Positions 34,976 to 44,392 of a stretch of DNA of 64,000 nt are shown here, piece after piece. Positions within the stretch are counted from its first letter, which is position 1. Each line of letters starts with the position of its first letter. The DNA comes from Desulfoluna butyratoxydans (GTDB taxonomy: Bacteria; Desulfobacterota; Desulfobacteria; Desulfobacterales; Desulfolunaceae). Under the pieces are notes generated by a model, which was not told the origin of the DNA, did not search any database, and saw only the letters and a program-made list of their open reading frames with translations. A program made the translations under genes and the position numbers. The DNA is taken from assembly GCF_900699765.1 (NCBI RefSeq), contig NZ_CAADHO010000001.1, positions 1,054,001-1,118,000 of the forward strand. Direction: 5' to 3'.

Positions 34976-35635
34976 ATGGAAAAATCGTTTACTCGACGAG
35001 ACTTGGAATCCGGTGAGTACAAGGTCATTTCCAAGGGACGCTGGGGCAACGCGCAGCTCTATCAATACACAAAGGGGCAAACCACCTGGGTTGTCAAAGA
35101 CTTCTCCCGCTGCCCCCCGGCCATCAAAAAGACCTGGGGACGCCTGATGGCCAAAAGGGAATTTCTGGCCCTGAAAAAACTCAAAGGTCTTGACGGCATT
35201 CCTGCCGACCCATTTTTTCTGGATATGTATGCGGTGTGTTATCAGTACCAGCCCGGTACGACCTTGAAGGAGACCCCTGCGGAATTGATCAGTGACGACT
35301 TCTTTTTTGAATTTGAAGACCTGGTGAAACGCATGCACCGGCACAACATGGTGCACCTGGACATTCGGAACCACCGGAACATCCTGGTGACGGACAAGGG
35401 CCGACCGGCCCTTTTGGATTTCCAGTCCAGCCTGAACCTGGAAAACACCCCCCGGGCCCTGCACAAGCTCATGAAGGACATCGATTTGTCCGGGGTTTAC
35501 AAAAACTGGCGCAAAAAGAAACCCGGCTCCCTGGACAGAGCCCGCCAGGAACACCTGGACGCCTTGAATCGCATTCGCTTTCTATGGTTTCTCAAAGGCT
35601 ACCCCTTGAGCACGAAAGCAAGCCGCAGGGCCTGA
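34976..35635 (+). CDS. protein kinase-like protein (RIO/Kdo-kinase-like)
   Basis: 219 residues. A shortened kinase fold: AKREFLALKKL for the N-lobe helix, HLDIRNHRNILV for the catalytic loop and LLDFQSS in place of DFG. The catalytic loop has one residue more than the usual HxD-x4-N spacing. Such small kinases phosphorylate lipopolysaccharide core sugars or proteins; which applies here cannot be told. The convergent methyltransferase gene ends 27 bp away. Confidence 0.7.
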   Translation: MEKSFTRRDLESGEYKVISKGRWGNAQLYQYTKGQTTWVVKDFSRCPPAIKKTWGRLMAKREFLALKKLKGLDGIPADPFFLDMYAVCYQYQPGTTLKETPAELISDDFFFEFEDLVKRMHRHNMVHLDIRNHRNILVTDKGRPALLDFQSSLNLENTPRALHKLMKDIDLSGVYKNWRKKKPGSLDRARQEHLDALNRIRFLWFLKGYPLSTKASRRA

Positions 35636-35662
35636 CCCCCTCCCTGCAGCGTTCCCAGGGCC

Positions 35663-36250
35663 TCAACCGGACCGGAGAAGAACAGAGACAAAGAGCAGGG
35701 CATAACACAGACAGGGAAAGACAATGTTGGTCACCACGTTGTTCTGCACGACACTTTCCCTGTTAAAGGACCACAACCCGGCCGGATCAAACCGTTTCAT
35801 TCCCGGGCGGTACGGGCGAACGTCCCGGCAGTACGCCGTGTACTCCTCTCCGAACAGATCTTCCAGAATCCGCTCTTCACGCCTTACCCTGTTGACCATG
35901 TAAAAATAGTAGACAATGGAAAGCACCGCCAGCCAAAAGGGGCTCCCCGTCATCATCACGATCCCGAACACAAAAAGATACCGCCCCAGGTACATGGGGT
36001 TTCGCACAAACATATACGGCCCGGTGACGGTGAGCCGTTTGCGGGTTTTGATGGTGGACATGCACCACAATTGAATCAGTTGCCCCACCACCGACACCAG
36101 CAGGCCGGGCACAAACCAGCCGGGCTCCACCCGGACAAGCAGCAGCACGAAGAGCAGCCCCCCCAGGGGAACCCGCAACGCAAGGAGGGTTTTTCTCAAT
36201 GACTTGTTGTTGAAAAGAACATGAATCGGGCCTGCGACATTTTCCGGCAT
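35663..36250 (-). CDS. ICMT/PEMT-family membrane methyltransferase
   Basis: 195 residues with about four helices. It has the conserved C-terminal motif of isoprenylcysteine carboxyl methyltransferase-like proteins: GPYMFVRNPMYLGRYLFVFG, then VRREERILEDLFGEEYTAY and VRPYRP. These enzymes methylate lipids or small molecules at the membrane using SAM. ATG 36250 has GGGAGG four to five bases upstream. Confidence 0.85.
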   Translation of the reverse strand: MPENVAGPIHVLFNNKSLRKTLLALRVPLGGLLFVLLLVRVEPGWFVPGLLVSVVGQLIQLWCMSTIKTRKRLTVTGPYMFVRNPMYLGRYLFVFGIVMMTGSPFWLAVLSIVYYFYMVNRVRREERILEDLFGEEYTAYCRDVRPYRPGMKRFDPAGLWSFNRESVVQNNVVTNIVFPCLCYALLFVSVLLRSG

Positions 36251-36419
36251 GACACCTCCCATAAATGATGATTTTCGTTCCTTTTTTCAACAGCACTGTT
36301 TTTATGGTATCAATTCTTCCACAAGTCAAACCCTTTTTCGCAACGGGCCGTCGCCCGACTTACCGAAAGCGGCAGGCAATCGGAGAGAGGAGATAGAAGG
36401 GGTCTTTAAGGCAGATGTC

Positions 36420-36463
36420 CATCCGGCCCGTGCGTGTCATTAACGCACAGGCCGGATGTTTTT
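36420..36463 (+). terminator. plus-strand terminator with no plus-strand gene upstream
   Basis: CATCCGGCC (36420-36428) faces GGCCGGATG (36450-36458), with GCGT/ACGC inside, and is followed on the plus strand by TTTTTATT. Both flanking genes are on the minus strand. Confidence 0.6.
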
Positions 36464-36480
36464 ATTGGGGGGCAGGAAAA

Positions 36481-37611
36481 TTATTCGAAGGATGCGATAA
36501 AGGACTTGATCCGTTCAATCGCCTTGGTGCGGATGGTGTCCTCTTCGCAGAGGATCTCGTGGTATGCGGCGTGCTTTCCGTTGATATCCGCATCAAACCG
36601 GACGTACTCCCTCAGCACACCGGGCCGGAGACCGTCCGCAAAGGTCTCATGGCCTTCGGATGTGGTAAAATGATCGTCCACCGCTTCAAACAGAAGAAGG
36701 GGCGTGGTGATTTTCCAGGCATTGCGGCGGAGTTTGAAAATGGCGGCATAGCCCTCTTCCAGCCAGCGCCAGGTCACACCGATGATGGCACCGCCCGCAA
36801 GGAGCTCCGGATTCTCGGAAAGGTACTCCTCATTGACCAGCCAGCGCTTGTAGCTGTGGGTGACGGCCTCGGAGAAAAACCGCTCCTGGCCCTCCTCGTA
36901 GCCCACGTCCTGTCCGAAATCTTCGGGGGCCTCCTGCTTCAGGCCATACTCTTTCCCCTTGCCGGCAATGACCTTGCCCAGGGCCAGGGCGTATCCGGCT
37001 TCATCGGACATCTTGATGAAGTCTTCGGTGTTGATCCCCTGCATGGGTGCGCACAGCACGGCCCCGTCAAAGACGTTCGGGTACTTTTCCAGGTAAAGGC
37101 TCCCGATGCCCCCGCCCATGGAGTGGGCCACGAGAAAGAGTTTCTCATGCCCGTCCCGTCTCCGGACGATGTTGCTGATCAGGTAGTTGGCATCTTCCAC
37201 GTAGTCGTCGAAATCCTTTACATACACCTTCATGGGATCGGGAAGCATCCTGCCTGAGGCGCCGTGCCCCCTGTGGTCCAGGAGGTAGATGGCGCACCCC
37301 GTATCCCTCATGTCGTAAACAAACTCAGCGTACTTGGTGAGGTTCTCGGATTTGCCGTGGAAAATAACGATGGCCCCCTTGTCCGAGTCTGTCTGAAAGG
37401 CCCTGTAAGCGATGTCCACACCGTCGACACCTGTAAAATAACCCTCTTCGCCCGTCTCGAAATACGGCATGACCGTTGATCTGTAATACTCCCTGTGGAG
37501 GGCAACCTCCTCCTGGGTATCGATGTCGAACACCTCTTTGCACCCCACGCCCGTGAACATGACACCCACCACGAGCAACACGGCGCACAGCCTTGAAATA
37601 CGATGATTCAT
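36481..37611 (-). CDS. alpha/beta hydrolase, lysophospholipase/monoglyceride lipase type
   Basis: 376 residues from ATG 37611, which has AGAGGGA upstream. The N-terminal signal ends in GVGC, so a lipoprotein is possible. Core motifs are IVIFHGKSENLTKY, DHRGHGAS, VAHSMGGGIG (nucleophile Ser), AVDDHFTT (acid) and HAAYHEIL (His near 345). The family cleaves acyl groups from lysophospholipids or monoglycerides. Confidence 0.87.
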   Translation of the reverse strand: MNHRISRLCAVLLVVGVMFTGVGCKEVFDIDTQEEVALHREYYRSTVMPYFETGEEGYFTGVDGVDIAYRAFQTDSDKGAIVIFHGKSENLTKYAEFVYDMRDTGCAIYLLDHRGHGASGRMLPDPMKVYVKDFDDYVEDANYLISNIVRRRDGHEKLFLVAHSMGGGIGSLYLEKYPNVFDGAVLCAPMQGINTEDFIKMSDEAGYALALGKVIAGKGKEYGLKQEAPEDFGQDVGYEEGQERFFSEAVTHSYKRWLVNEEYLSENPELLAGGAIIGVTWRWLEEGYAAIFKLRRNAWKITTPLLLFEAVDDHFTTSEGHETFADGLRPGVLREYVRFDADINGKHAAYHEILCEEDTIRTKAIERIKSFIASFE

Positions 37612-38483
37612 GGACAATCCCTCTGTATTGCATTGATATATGGTTCTACATGCCGTCGGGGGCGCAAAACCGCCGCCTCCAACGTTCTCCCTTATACGCA
37701 ACCTTTCCCCATCTTGAACACATTCGCACAGCAGGACTACGGCGACCCCGGACAAACATTGTTTTACATCCGACCGCATGGGGCTTCGACCCGCCATAAT
37801 GTTCATAACTCAACATGTAATGTTCGTAAGATTACATCACAACAGAGAGATTGTGTATACTCATTTTTTACCAACAAGGGGATAAAATACTGAGAGAGCC
37901 GGTGATGAAGAGTGCCGATCCCGGCACCGCCCATGGTCAAAAAAGGCGTGTTCAGGCCATGGCACCAGGCCTTTCAAAAACATGAATACACCTTTAAAAT
38001 GGGCATCACCACACATATAGCCCATACCCCCGCCATTTGATTCTCCGCAGGGGCCCCGTGCCATTCAGCTAGAACACAGGCCCGACACAAAAAAGAAACG
38101 GAACATAGCTAAAAAGCGTTGCCCTGTATTTTCGGATACGAAAAACCATTCTTCCCAAGGACAGGGGCGATAGCGATCATTGACGGGAGGCACTGGGGTC
38201 CGGTTGCCCCACCCACCGACGCGAGGAAGCGGCTCCGGCCTCCCGCGCCCCGGTAAGGGCTTGCCAAAACAGAACCTTAACTATAAAATATTATTCCAAA
38301 TCAAACCGCCGCCCAACCATTCCCCAAGCCCCCCGGCGCAATACATGTCAAGCCCCCATCCCCCGGAGCCCCTCCAGCCAACCAGCTGCCCAACAGGCGG
38401 TGGCAACAGAAGATACACCCCTTTCATTTTCCAGCCCCACCAACACATGGTTTTGTGAACCCTTACCCGCAAAGGAGCACATC
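37612..38483. other. 872-bp gap without a gene; one folded segment
   Basis: No coding region is supported. At 38184-38245 CGGGAGGC faces GCCTCCCG and encloses two smaller stems (TGGGG/CCCCA and CGC/GCG), a three-way-junction shape. I could not match it to a riboswitch class. The next gene, the aquaporin, starts 239 bp further on. Confidence 0.35.
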
Positions 38484-39173
38484 ATGAAAGCGTACGGCGC
38501 AGAATTTATCGGCACATTCTGGCTGGTTCTCGGCGGATGCGGAAGCGCAGTCCTGGCAGCGGCATTTCCCAACGTGGGAATCGGTCTTCTGGGGGTCTCC
38601 CTGGCCTTCGGCCTGACGGTTCTGACCATGGCCTTTGCCATCGGCCACATCTCCGGATGTCACCTCAACCCGGCAGTATCCTTCGGCCTCTGGGCCGGCG
38701 GCCGGTTCCCGGGTAAAGAGCTGGTGCCCTACATCGTGGCCCAGGTTTTTGGCGCCATTGCTGCAGGCGGGATCCTTTACCTCATTGCCAGCGGCAAGCC
38801 CGGATTTTCCCTGTCCGACGGCTTTGCGTCCAACGGATACGGAGCGCACTCACCCGGAGGGTACGGCCTGCCTTCGGCCCTGGTATGCGAAGTCGTCATG
38901 ACCGCCATGTTCCTCGTCGTCATCCTGGGTGCCACGGATCCGCGCGCCCCCAAAGGTTTGGCCCCCATTGCCATCGGCCTGTGCCTTACCCTCATCCACC
39001 TGATCAGCATCCCGGTGACCAACACCTCGGTGAACCCTGCCCGCAGCACGGGTGTGGCGGTGTTTGTCGGCGACTGGGCAGTGACCCAATTGTGGCTCTT
39101 CTGGATAGCTCCCATCATCGGGGGCATCCTCGGCGCGACACTGTATCGCCTTATCGGACGTGATGAAGCCTGA
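38484..39173 (+). CDS. aqpZ: aquaporin Z
   Basis: 229 residues, six helices and both NPA boxes: [17 protein letters not shown] and [14 protein letters not shown]. The arginine after the second NPA and the early [20 protein letters not shown] match AqpZ, a water channel of the inner membrane. AGGAGCACATC precedes ATG 38484. The arylsulfatase gene follows 76 bp later and may be cotranscribed. Confidence 0.95.
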   Translation: MKAYGAEFIGTFWLVLGGCGSAVLAAAFPNVGIGLLGVSLAFGLTVLTMAFAIGHISGCHLNPAVSFGLWAGGRFPGKELVPYIVAQVFGAIAAGGILYLIASGKPGFSLSDGFASNGYGAHSPGGYGLPSALVCEVVMTAMFLVVILGATDPRAPKGLAPIAIGLCLTLIHLISIPVTNTSVNPARSTGVAVFVGDWAVTQLWLFWIAPIIGGILGATLYRLIGRDEA

Positions 39174-39249
39174 ATGACGGGACAATCATAAGAGTCAGGG
39201 AAACGGTGTGGGCCGGCCACCTGAACCCAAAACACACAAGGAGCGTATC

Positions 39250-40899
39250 ATGCGATTCGCAAGATTACTCGGCTTGACAGTCATCGCTTTATCCATGGGA
39301 ACCTTTGCCTGCGCCAGTGGCATTGTGCATGACGGCGAATACAATTTCGTCAAAGCACAATACAGCGATGCATGGGCGGAACAGGACAAACAGATTGACA
39401 CAAAACTGACGGAAATCCGGGAAAAGAACGGAGGAAAACGACCCAATATCCTCTACATCCTCATCGATGACGTGGGATTCGGAGAATTCGGCATTCCCGA
39501 ACTCAACTATGTCCGAGGCACCCAGACCCCCCGCATCAACAAGCTGGCCGACGAAGGATTGTCGTTTATGCGCATGTACACCGAGCCCTCGTGCACCCCC
39601 ACCCGTACAGCGATGATGACGGGGCGCCACCCCGTGCGAACCGGCCTCAAAGAGGTCAAGGTGGCCCTTGTGGGCGAAGGACTGTCCAAAGGCGAGGTGA
39701 CCATTGCGGAGGTGCTCTCCAAGGCAGGGTATGCCACGGCTCATATCGGCAAATGGCACATGGGCGACATCAAAGAATCCTATCCCCATAACCAGGGATT
39801 TGACTTTGCGGCGTTCCCCCTGAATCAACAGGTTCAACTCTCCTTGATGACCGAGGATGCGGAGCAATCCAATGCCATGACGGGCTATGCAAAAAGCTCC
39901 TATACGGATCCGTTCGCGCTGGACAAAAAGTTCAAGCCCTTTGGCCTGGTGACGGGTGTTGAGGCGTACAAAGGCAAAGATGCCCATGAGGTAGGAATGG
40001 AGGCCGGAGAGCAGTGGACCCAGGAAAAATACAATGAGATGAATCAGCGCTACCAGACACAGACGCTGGAGCAGTTACGTACCCTGGCCAAGCAGGAAAA
40101 ACCCTTCTTCCTTCAGTACTGGCCCCTGATTCCCCTGAATTTTGCGCGGAATGACCGAGAGCAGTTTCTCATGCAAAACGGCGGCACCATGGTGGAGAGC
40201 ATGAACCAGCTCGATGGCTGGGTGGGTGAGATCCTCGACGAGCTGGACACCCTCGGCATCGCAGACAACACGCTGGTTGTCCTGATGAGCGACAATGGGC
40301 CGTTCCTGATGGGATACCAGAAAATAACCGGCATGAGCGACATGATCTACCGGGGCGGCAAGACCGACCACCTTGAAGGCGGGGTGCGTGTCAATGCCTT
40401 TGCCCGATGGCCCGCAGCCATCAAGCCGGACACCCTGGCAGGGGACATGATCCATGTCTGCGACCTGTATACGACCTTTGCCCGTTTGGGAGACGCCACC
40501 AAATACATCCCCACGGACAGGATCATCGACGGCATCGACCAGACAGCCCTGCTTATCGAAGGGGAAGGAAACGGCCGAAGGGATTATGTGTACATTTATG
40601 AGGGTGTCGTCCTGCGCTCCATCGTCAAGCAAAAATTCAAGATGCACATGCCGGCCCCCGGCTTGCCCGGAGCAGCCGCACCGGTCTTTGACCTTGCAAG
40701 GGACCCCCGCGAAATGACCCCGTTGATCGAAGCCGCACTGTGGTCGGGTGCCAGCTTTCAGGACATGCTCCAGCGCCACATGATGGGCATCAAAAAATAC
40801 CCCCATGCCAAGGGCGGAAAAGACAAGCCCTATGAAGGCATTGATAACTTACGGCCCGAATCCCTGGATGCCGTGGAAACCTTTATGTCCTGGCATTGA
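39250..40899 (+). CDS. arylsulfatase
   Basis: 549 residues with a signal peptide ending near ACAS. The sulfatase signature SCTPTRTAMMTGRHP holds the cysteine converted to formylglycine (CxPxR type). Metal ligands appear in LIDDVGFGEFG and LMSDNGPF. HIGKWHMGD is the usual HxGKWHxG block. The later block GGKTDHLEGGVRVNAFARWP has Asn where many relatives have Pro. It should hydrolyse sulfate esters in the periplasm; a maturation enzyme is not encoded nearby. AGGAGCGTATC precedes the ATG. Confidence 0.93.
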   Translation: MRFARLLGLTVIALSMGTFACASGIVHDGEYNFVKAQYSDAWAEQDKQIDTKLTEIREKNGGKRPNILYILIDDVGFGEFGIPELNYVRGTQTPRINKLADEGLSFMRMYTEPSCTPTRTAMMTGRHPVRTGLKEVKVALVGEGLSKGEVTIAEVLSKAGYATAHIGKWHMGDIKESYPHNQGFDFAAFPLNQQVQLSLMTEDAEQSNAMTGYAKSSYTDPFALDKKFKPFGLVTGVEAYKGKDAHEVGMEAGEQWTQEKYNEMNQRYQTQTLEQLRTLAKQEKPFFLQYWPLIPLNFARNDREQFLMQNGGTMVESMNQLDGWVGEILDELDTLGIADNTLVVLMSDNGPFLMGYQKITGMSDMIYRGGKTDHLEGGVRVNAFARWPAAIKPDTLAGDMIHVCDLYTTFARLGDATKYIPTDRIIDGIDQTALLIEGEGNGRRDYVYIYEGVVLRSIVKQKFKMHMPAPGLPGAAAPVFDLARDPREMTPLIEAALWSGASFQDMLQRHMMGIKKYPHAKGGKDKPYEGIDNLRPESLDAVETFMSWH

Positions 40900-40931
40900 G
40901 TTGTCCGCCTTCGGACAGATCCTGCCCCCGA

Positions 40932-40975
40932 AAGGTCGGAAAGCCCGGTTTCAGGGCTCTCCGACCTCTTTTCTT
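40932..40975 (+). terminator. intrinsic terminator after the arylsulfatase gene
   Basis: AGGTCGGA with AGCCC faces GGGCT with TCCGACCT, followed by CTTTTCTTT. Confidence 0.8.
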
Positions 40976-41145
40976 TAACAGGCCACCCCCCTGGCCCGGG
41001 CCTTGCCAAACCGGGTAAAACGTACTACGCATGGCCCACAAGCCGGACAAGCCACTATCAAAACGCTGTGCCCGGTTTACCGGAAGCAAAGGTCAAAAGG
41101 CCCCACACCGAGAAACATCAGCCAGAAAAAGGCAGGACAACCAGA

Positions 41146-41805
41146 ATGACCGCAATATTGGACCATGTTTTCATATTTGTCTCCGAAGGAGCGCCTGAAG
41201 CCGATTGCCTGCTGACCTTCGGATTCACCGAAGGCACCCCCAACACCCACCCCGGCCAGGGCACATCCAACCGAAGGTTCTTCTTCAACAACATGATGCT
41301 CGAATTGTTATGGGTCAGCAATGTGGACGAAGCGAAACGCGACGTGACGAAACCCACCCGGTTTCTTGAGCGATGGAGCAGACGCACCCGGGACGCCTCT
41401 CCCTTCGGCATCGTCCTTGGCGCCCCTTCAGGAGACCTTCCCTTCGACACATGGGACTACGCCCCCGACTACCTGCCCGCAGGCCTCTCCTTTGCCGTGG
41501 GTACAAACTCGGACAGACTCGCCGAGCCCATGGTTTTTGCCATGCCCTCCGGCGGGCAAAAAGTCCTCAGCACAAAAGGGCAGCCGCGCCAGCAGCTGCC
41601 CCTGTTTAACCAGGTGTCCTCCATCTGCGTACGGATGCCCGCCGAAGCGCCCCGCTCATCCGTACTGGAGCAACTCGGCAACGCATCAAAGGAGATACGC
41701 TTCGGAACCTCAGACACCCACACCATGGAGATCGTCTTCGATCACGGGGCCGCAGGCAAATCCCACGATTTTCGCCCCCACCTGCCCCTTATCATAAGCT
41801 GGTAG
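41146..41805 (+). CDS. glyoxalase-like (VOC) domain protein
   Basis: 219 residues. LDHVFIFVSEGAPEADCLLT opens a VOC-type beta-alpha repeat. NMMLELLWVSN and THTMEIVFDHG contain the acidic residues often used for metal binding. It belongs to the glyoxalase-like group whose members have no agreed reaction. AGGA upstream of ATG 41146 is a modest ribosome site. Single gene after a terminator. Confidence 0.65.
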   Translation: MTAILDHVFIFVSEGAPEADCLLTFGFTEGTPNTHPGQGTSNRRFFFNNMMLELLWVSNVDEAKRDVTKPTRFLERWSRRTRDASPFGIVLGAPSGDLPFDTWDYAPDYLPAGLSFAVGTNSDRLAEPMVFAMPSGGQKVLSTKGQPRQQLPLFNQVSSICVRMPAEAPRSSVLEQLGNASKEIRFGTSDTHTMEIVFDHGAAGKSHDFRPHLPLIISW

Positions 41806-42001
41806 CCACGCTCCGGCCCGGGCGCCTGACGCCATGCCCCAGCCCCCGGTTGCCTGTCCTCACCGGCAGGCAGCCACATGTTTTGCCTTTTTCCCGCCCC
41901 CACCTTAAATCTTCACCAGGCCCCTCCGGGCGCAATTTTCTTCAAAACCCAGCGGACTTTTCCTGCTATAGTCCCTATCCACAACCTACAGCTGCGCAAT
42001 C

Positions 42002-42034
42002 CGCTTTCGAGGCACACACCTCGCCGCCGGAAGC
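42002..42034. repeat. single-ended element R9 (right end)
   Basis: CGCTTTCGAGG, CACACACCTCG and CCGCCGGAAGC (42024-42034), matching the right end of R3. No left end is visible. Confidence 0.55.
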
Positions 42035-42071
42035 GTGTTTTTTTGCCTGATCACAGAAGGATCCACAAGCC

Positions 42072-42953
42072 ATGACATCACACAAAAACCACCTCCCCCT
42101 TCTCATTTTTGCTGTTCTGGGCGTCGTCTGGGGAAGCAACTTCATCTACATGAAAATGGCCGTGGACCTGATTACCCCCGGGCAGGTTGTGCTGTACCGG
42201 GTATTATTCGGCTTCGTCCCCGTGCTGGCCTATGCCGGAATGAGGCGGGACCTGCGCCTTGGCCACCTCCGCCATGCGCACCACTTCCTGGTGATGTCGG
42301 TCCTTGCCACAGCCTTCTACTATTACTGCTTTGCCAAGGGGGCCAGCCTGCTGCTCTCCGGCATTGCCGGGGCTGTCAGCGGGGCGATCCCCCTCTTTGC
42401 CTTTGTCATGGCCGTGATCTTTATCCCCGAAGAAAAGGCCACGGTGCGCAAGCTATGCGGCGTGCTCGTGGCCCTTGCCGGGGTGGTGCTCATCTCACGA
42501 CCCACGGGCCAGGAGGTGCTCACCACCAACCTGGAAGGGATCGGCTACATGGTGGCGGGCTCACTGGGCGTGGGGGCCTCCTTCGTCTATGCTCGAAAAT
42601 TCATTGTCCCCCTGCACATCCCGGCAGCGGCCCTGACCACCTACCAGCTCGGCTTCGGCCTCCTCATCCTGGCCCTTGTCACAAACACCTCGGGCATCGG
42701 GCGCATCTGGACCGCTCCCCACGCCTCCATCGGCCTCGTCGTGGGCCTGGGCCTTCTGGGAACAGGCTTTGCCTACATCCTCTACTACTACATTGTGGAC
42801 ACCATGGGCGCGGTGGCAGCCTCGTCCGTCACCTACCTGCCCCCGGTGGTGGCCCTTTTTATCGGCGTTCTCCTCGTGGGCGAACCCATCACGCCCGCAG
42901 ACTTTGCGGCCACGGGCATGATCTTTGTCGGGGTGTTTCTTCTTAAGGAATAG
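42072..42953 (+). CDS. EamA-family (drug/metabolite transporter superfamily) permease
   Basis: 293 residues, ten helices in two EamA repeats. WGSNFIYMKMAVD opens the first and the second starts near GIGYMVAGSLGVGASFVYARK. The late segment ASSVTYLPPVVALFIGVLLVGE is the family hallmark. Probably exports a metabolite or amino acid. Single-ended repeat elements lie on both sides. Confidence 0.85.
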   Translation: MTSHKNHLPLLIFAVLGVVWGSNFIYMKMAVDLITPGQVVLYRVLFGFVPVLAYAGMRRDLRLGHLRHAHHFLVMSVLATAFYYYCFAKGASLLLSGIAGAVSGAIPLFAFVMAVIFIPEEKATVRKLCGVLVALAGVVLISRPTGQEVLTTNLEGIGYMVAGSLGVGASFVYARKFIVPLHIPAAALTTYQLGFGLLILALVTNTSGIGRIWTAPHASIGLVVGLGLLGTGFAYILYYYIVDTMGAVAASSVTYLPPVVALFIGVLLVGEPITPADFAATGMIFVGVFLLKE

Positions 42954-42978
42954 CGATGGAACCCATAAAAACGAAAGA

Positions 42979-43027
42979 GCCTCCGGCGGCAAGGTGAGCC
43001 ACCTTGAAAGCTGATTGCCGCTGCGCT
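42979..43027. repeat. single-ended element R10 (left end)
   Basis: GCCTCCGGCGG (42979-42989), then AAGGTGAGCCACCTT and GATTGCCGCTGCGCTT. The rest appears lost at the end of the convergent yqhD gene. Confidence 0.6.
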
Positions 43028-43037
43028 TAAAGAAGAA

Positions 43038-44204
43038 CTATGCCCCGTTGAGGGCATGGGCCAGAATCCTGCGGCTCACCTCAGGGGTCACGTCACCGGT
43101 CTCGGACAGGGCCACCATGCCGTGGGCTTCCAGGGCTTTCACCACGTCATCGATCTTGTCTTCGGTCACCCCGTAGTCGGAGAGCCGGGTGCGGATGCCC
43201 AGGGACTCGAAAAAGGCCCGGGTCCTTCCGATGGCTTCGTCGATGCGGCTCTCCTCGTCTCCTTCGGTGATGCCCCACACCCTTTCGGCATACTGGAGAA
43301 GCTTGCCGCGTTTCTGCTCTTTTCTCAGGGTCCAGATGGAGGGCTGAAGCACGGCCAGGGTCTTGCCGTGGTCAATGCCGAACATGGCGGTGAGCTCGTG
43401 ACCGATCATGTGGGTTGTCCAGTCCTGGGGCACCCCGGCGCCGATGAGCCCGTTTAAGGCCATGGTGGCGCACCAGACAAGGTTGGCCCGGGCGTCATAG
43501 TCCTCGGGGTCTGCCAGGGTCTTTTCCCCCACCTCAATGAGAGTCTGGAGGATGCCCTCGGCCGTGCGATCCTGAAAACCTGCCGATACGGGGTAGGTGA
43601 CATACTGCTCCACCGTATGGATAAAGGTGTCCACGATGCCGTTGGCCACCTGGGTGGGGGGCAGGGTAGCGGTCAGGGTGGGGTCCAGGATGGAAAATAC
43701 GGGGAAAGACAGGGGGCTGAACACAGGAAATTTACCCTTGTTATGGCTGATGACGCCGCCGGAGTTCATCTCCGAGCCTGTGGCGGGAAGGGTCACCACC
43801 GTGCCCAGGGGAAGGGCCGTCTCCACCGGTACCGGGTTAAACCCGCAGGCCAGAAGCTCTTCGGGATTGCCTTCAAAACCGGAGGCCAGGGCCACGAACT
43901 TGGTGCCGTCCATCACCGAGCCGCCTCCCACGGCCAGAAGGAAATCGACCTTCTCGGCCCTGACCACGTCCACGGCCTTCATGAGGGTGGTATACTTGGG
44001 GTTCGGCTCGATGCCGCCGAAGGTCACCACGTCCCGCTCTTTCAGGGCTGTTGTTACTTTCTCCAGGGTTCCGAAGCGCTTTACGCTGCCGCCCCCGTAA
44101 AGAACCAGCACCTTTGCCCCTTTGGGGACGAGGGTGTCCAGCTCTGCCAGTCTGTCCTTGCCAAAAACAATACGTGTCGGGTTATAAAAATCAAAATCAA
44201 GCAT
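43038..44204 (-). CDS. yqhD: NADPH-dependent iron-type alcohol dehydrogenase, YqhD family
   Basis: 388 residues, one more than E. coli YqhD. Cofactor motif GGGSVMDGTKFVA and metal-binding blocks ILDPTLTATLPPTQVANGIVD (Asp), DTFIHTVEQYV (His) and MIGHELTAMFGIDHGKTLAV (two His) are intact. It reduces a broad set of aldehydes in the cytoplasm. A YqhC-like activator gene is divergent, the same arrangement as in E. coli, where aldehydes induce YqhD. Confidence 0.92.
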   Translation of the reverse strand: MLDFDFYNPTRIVFGKDRLAELDTLVPKGAKVLVLYGGGSVKRFGTLEKVTTALKERDVVTFGGIEPNPKYTTLMKAVDVVRAEKVDFLLAVGGGSVMDGTKFVALASGFEGNPEELLACGFNPVPVETALPLGTVVTLPATGSEMNSGGVISHNKGKFPVFSPLSFPVFSILDPTLTATLPPTQVANGIVDTFIHTVEQYVTYPVSAGFQDRTAEGILQTLIEVGEKTLADPEDYDARANLVWCATMALNGLIGAGVPQDWTTHMIGHELTAMFGIDHGKTLAVLQPSIWTLRKEQKRGKLLQYAERVWGITEGDEESRIDEAIGRTRAFFESLGIRTRLSDYGVTEDKIDDVVKALEAHGMVALSETGDVTPEVSRRILAHALNGA

Positions 44205-44392
44205 GGATGCATTCTCCCATTAGGGTTTCAGTTTATTGCTGTAAATACAATAATACATCGCCTTTTTATTGGAATACACAATCCTCGCGAAATCATGCCC
44301 ATTCCTGCTTATCAAAGCAGAACCAGGCTCTTTGTGGTAGACTGTTTTTCATCCCGGACATCAGGCAAAGGTCACAAGCGCAAGGAAGCACC

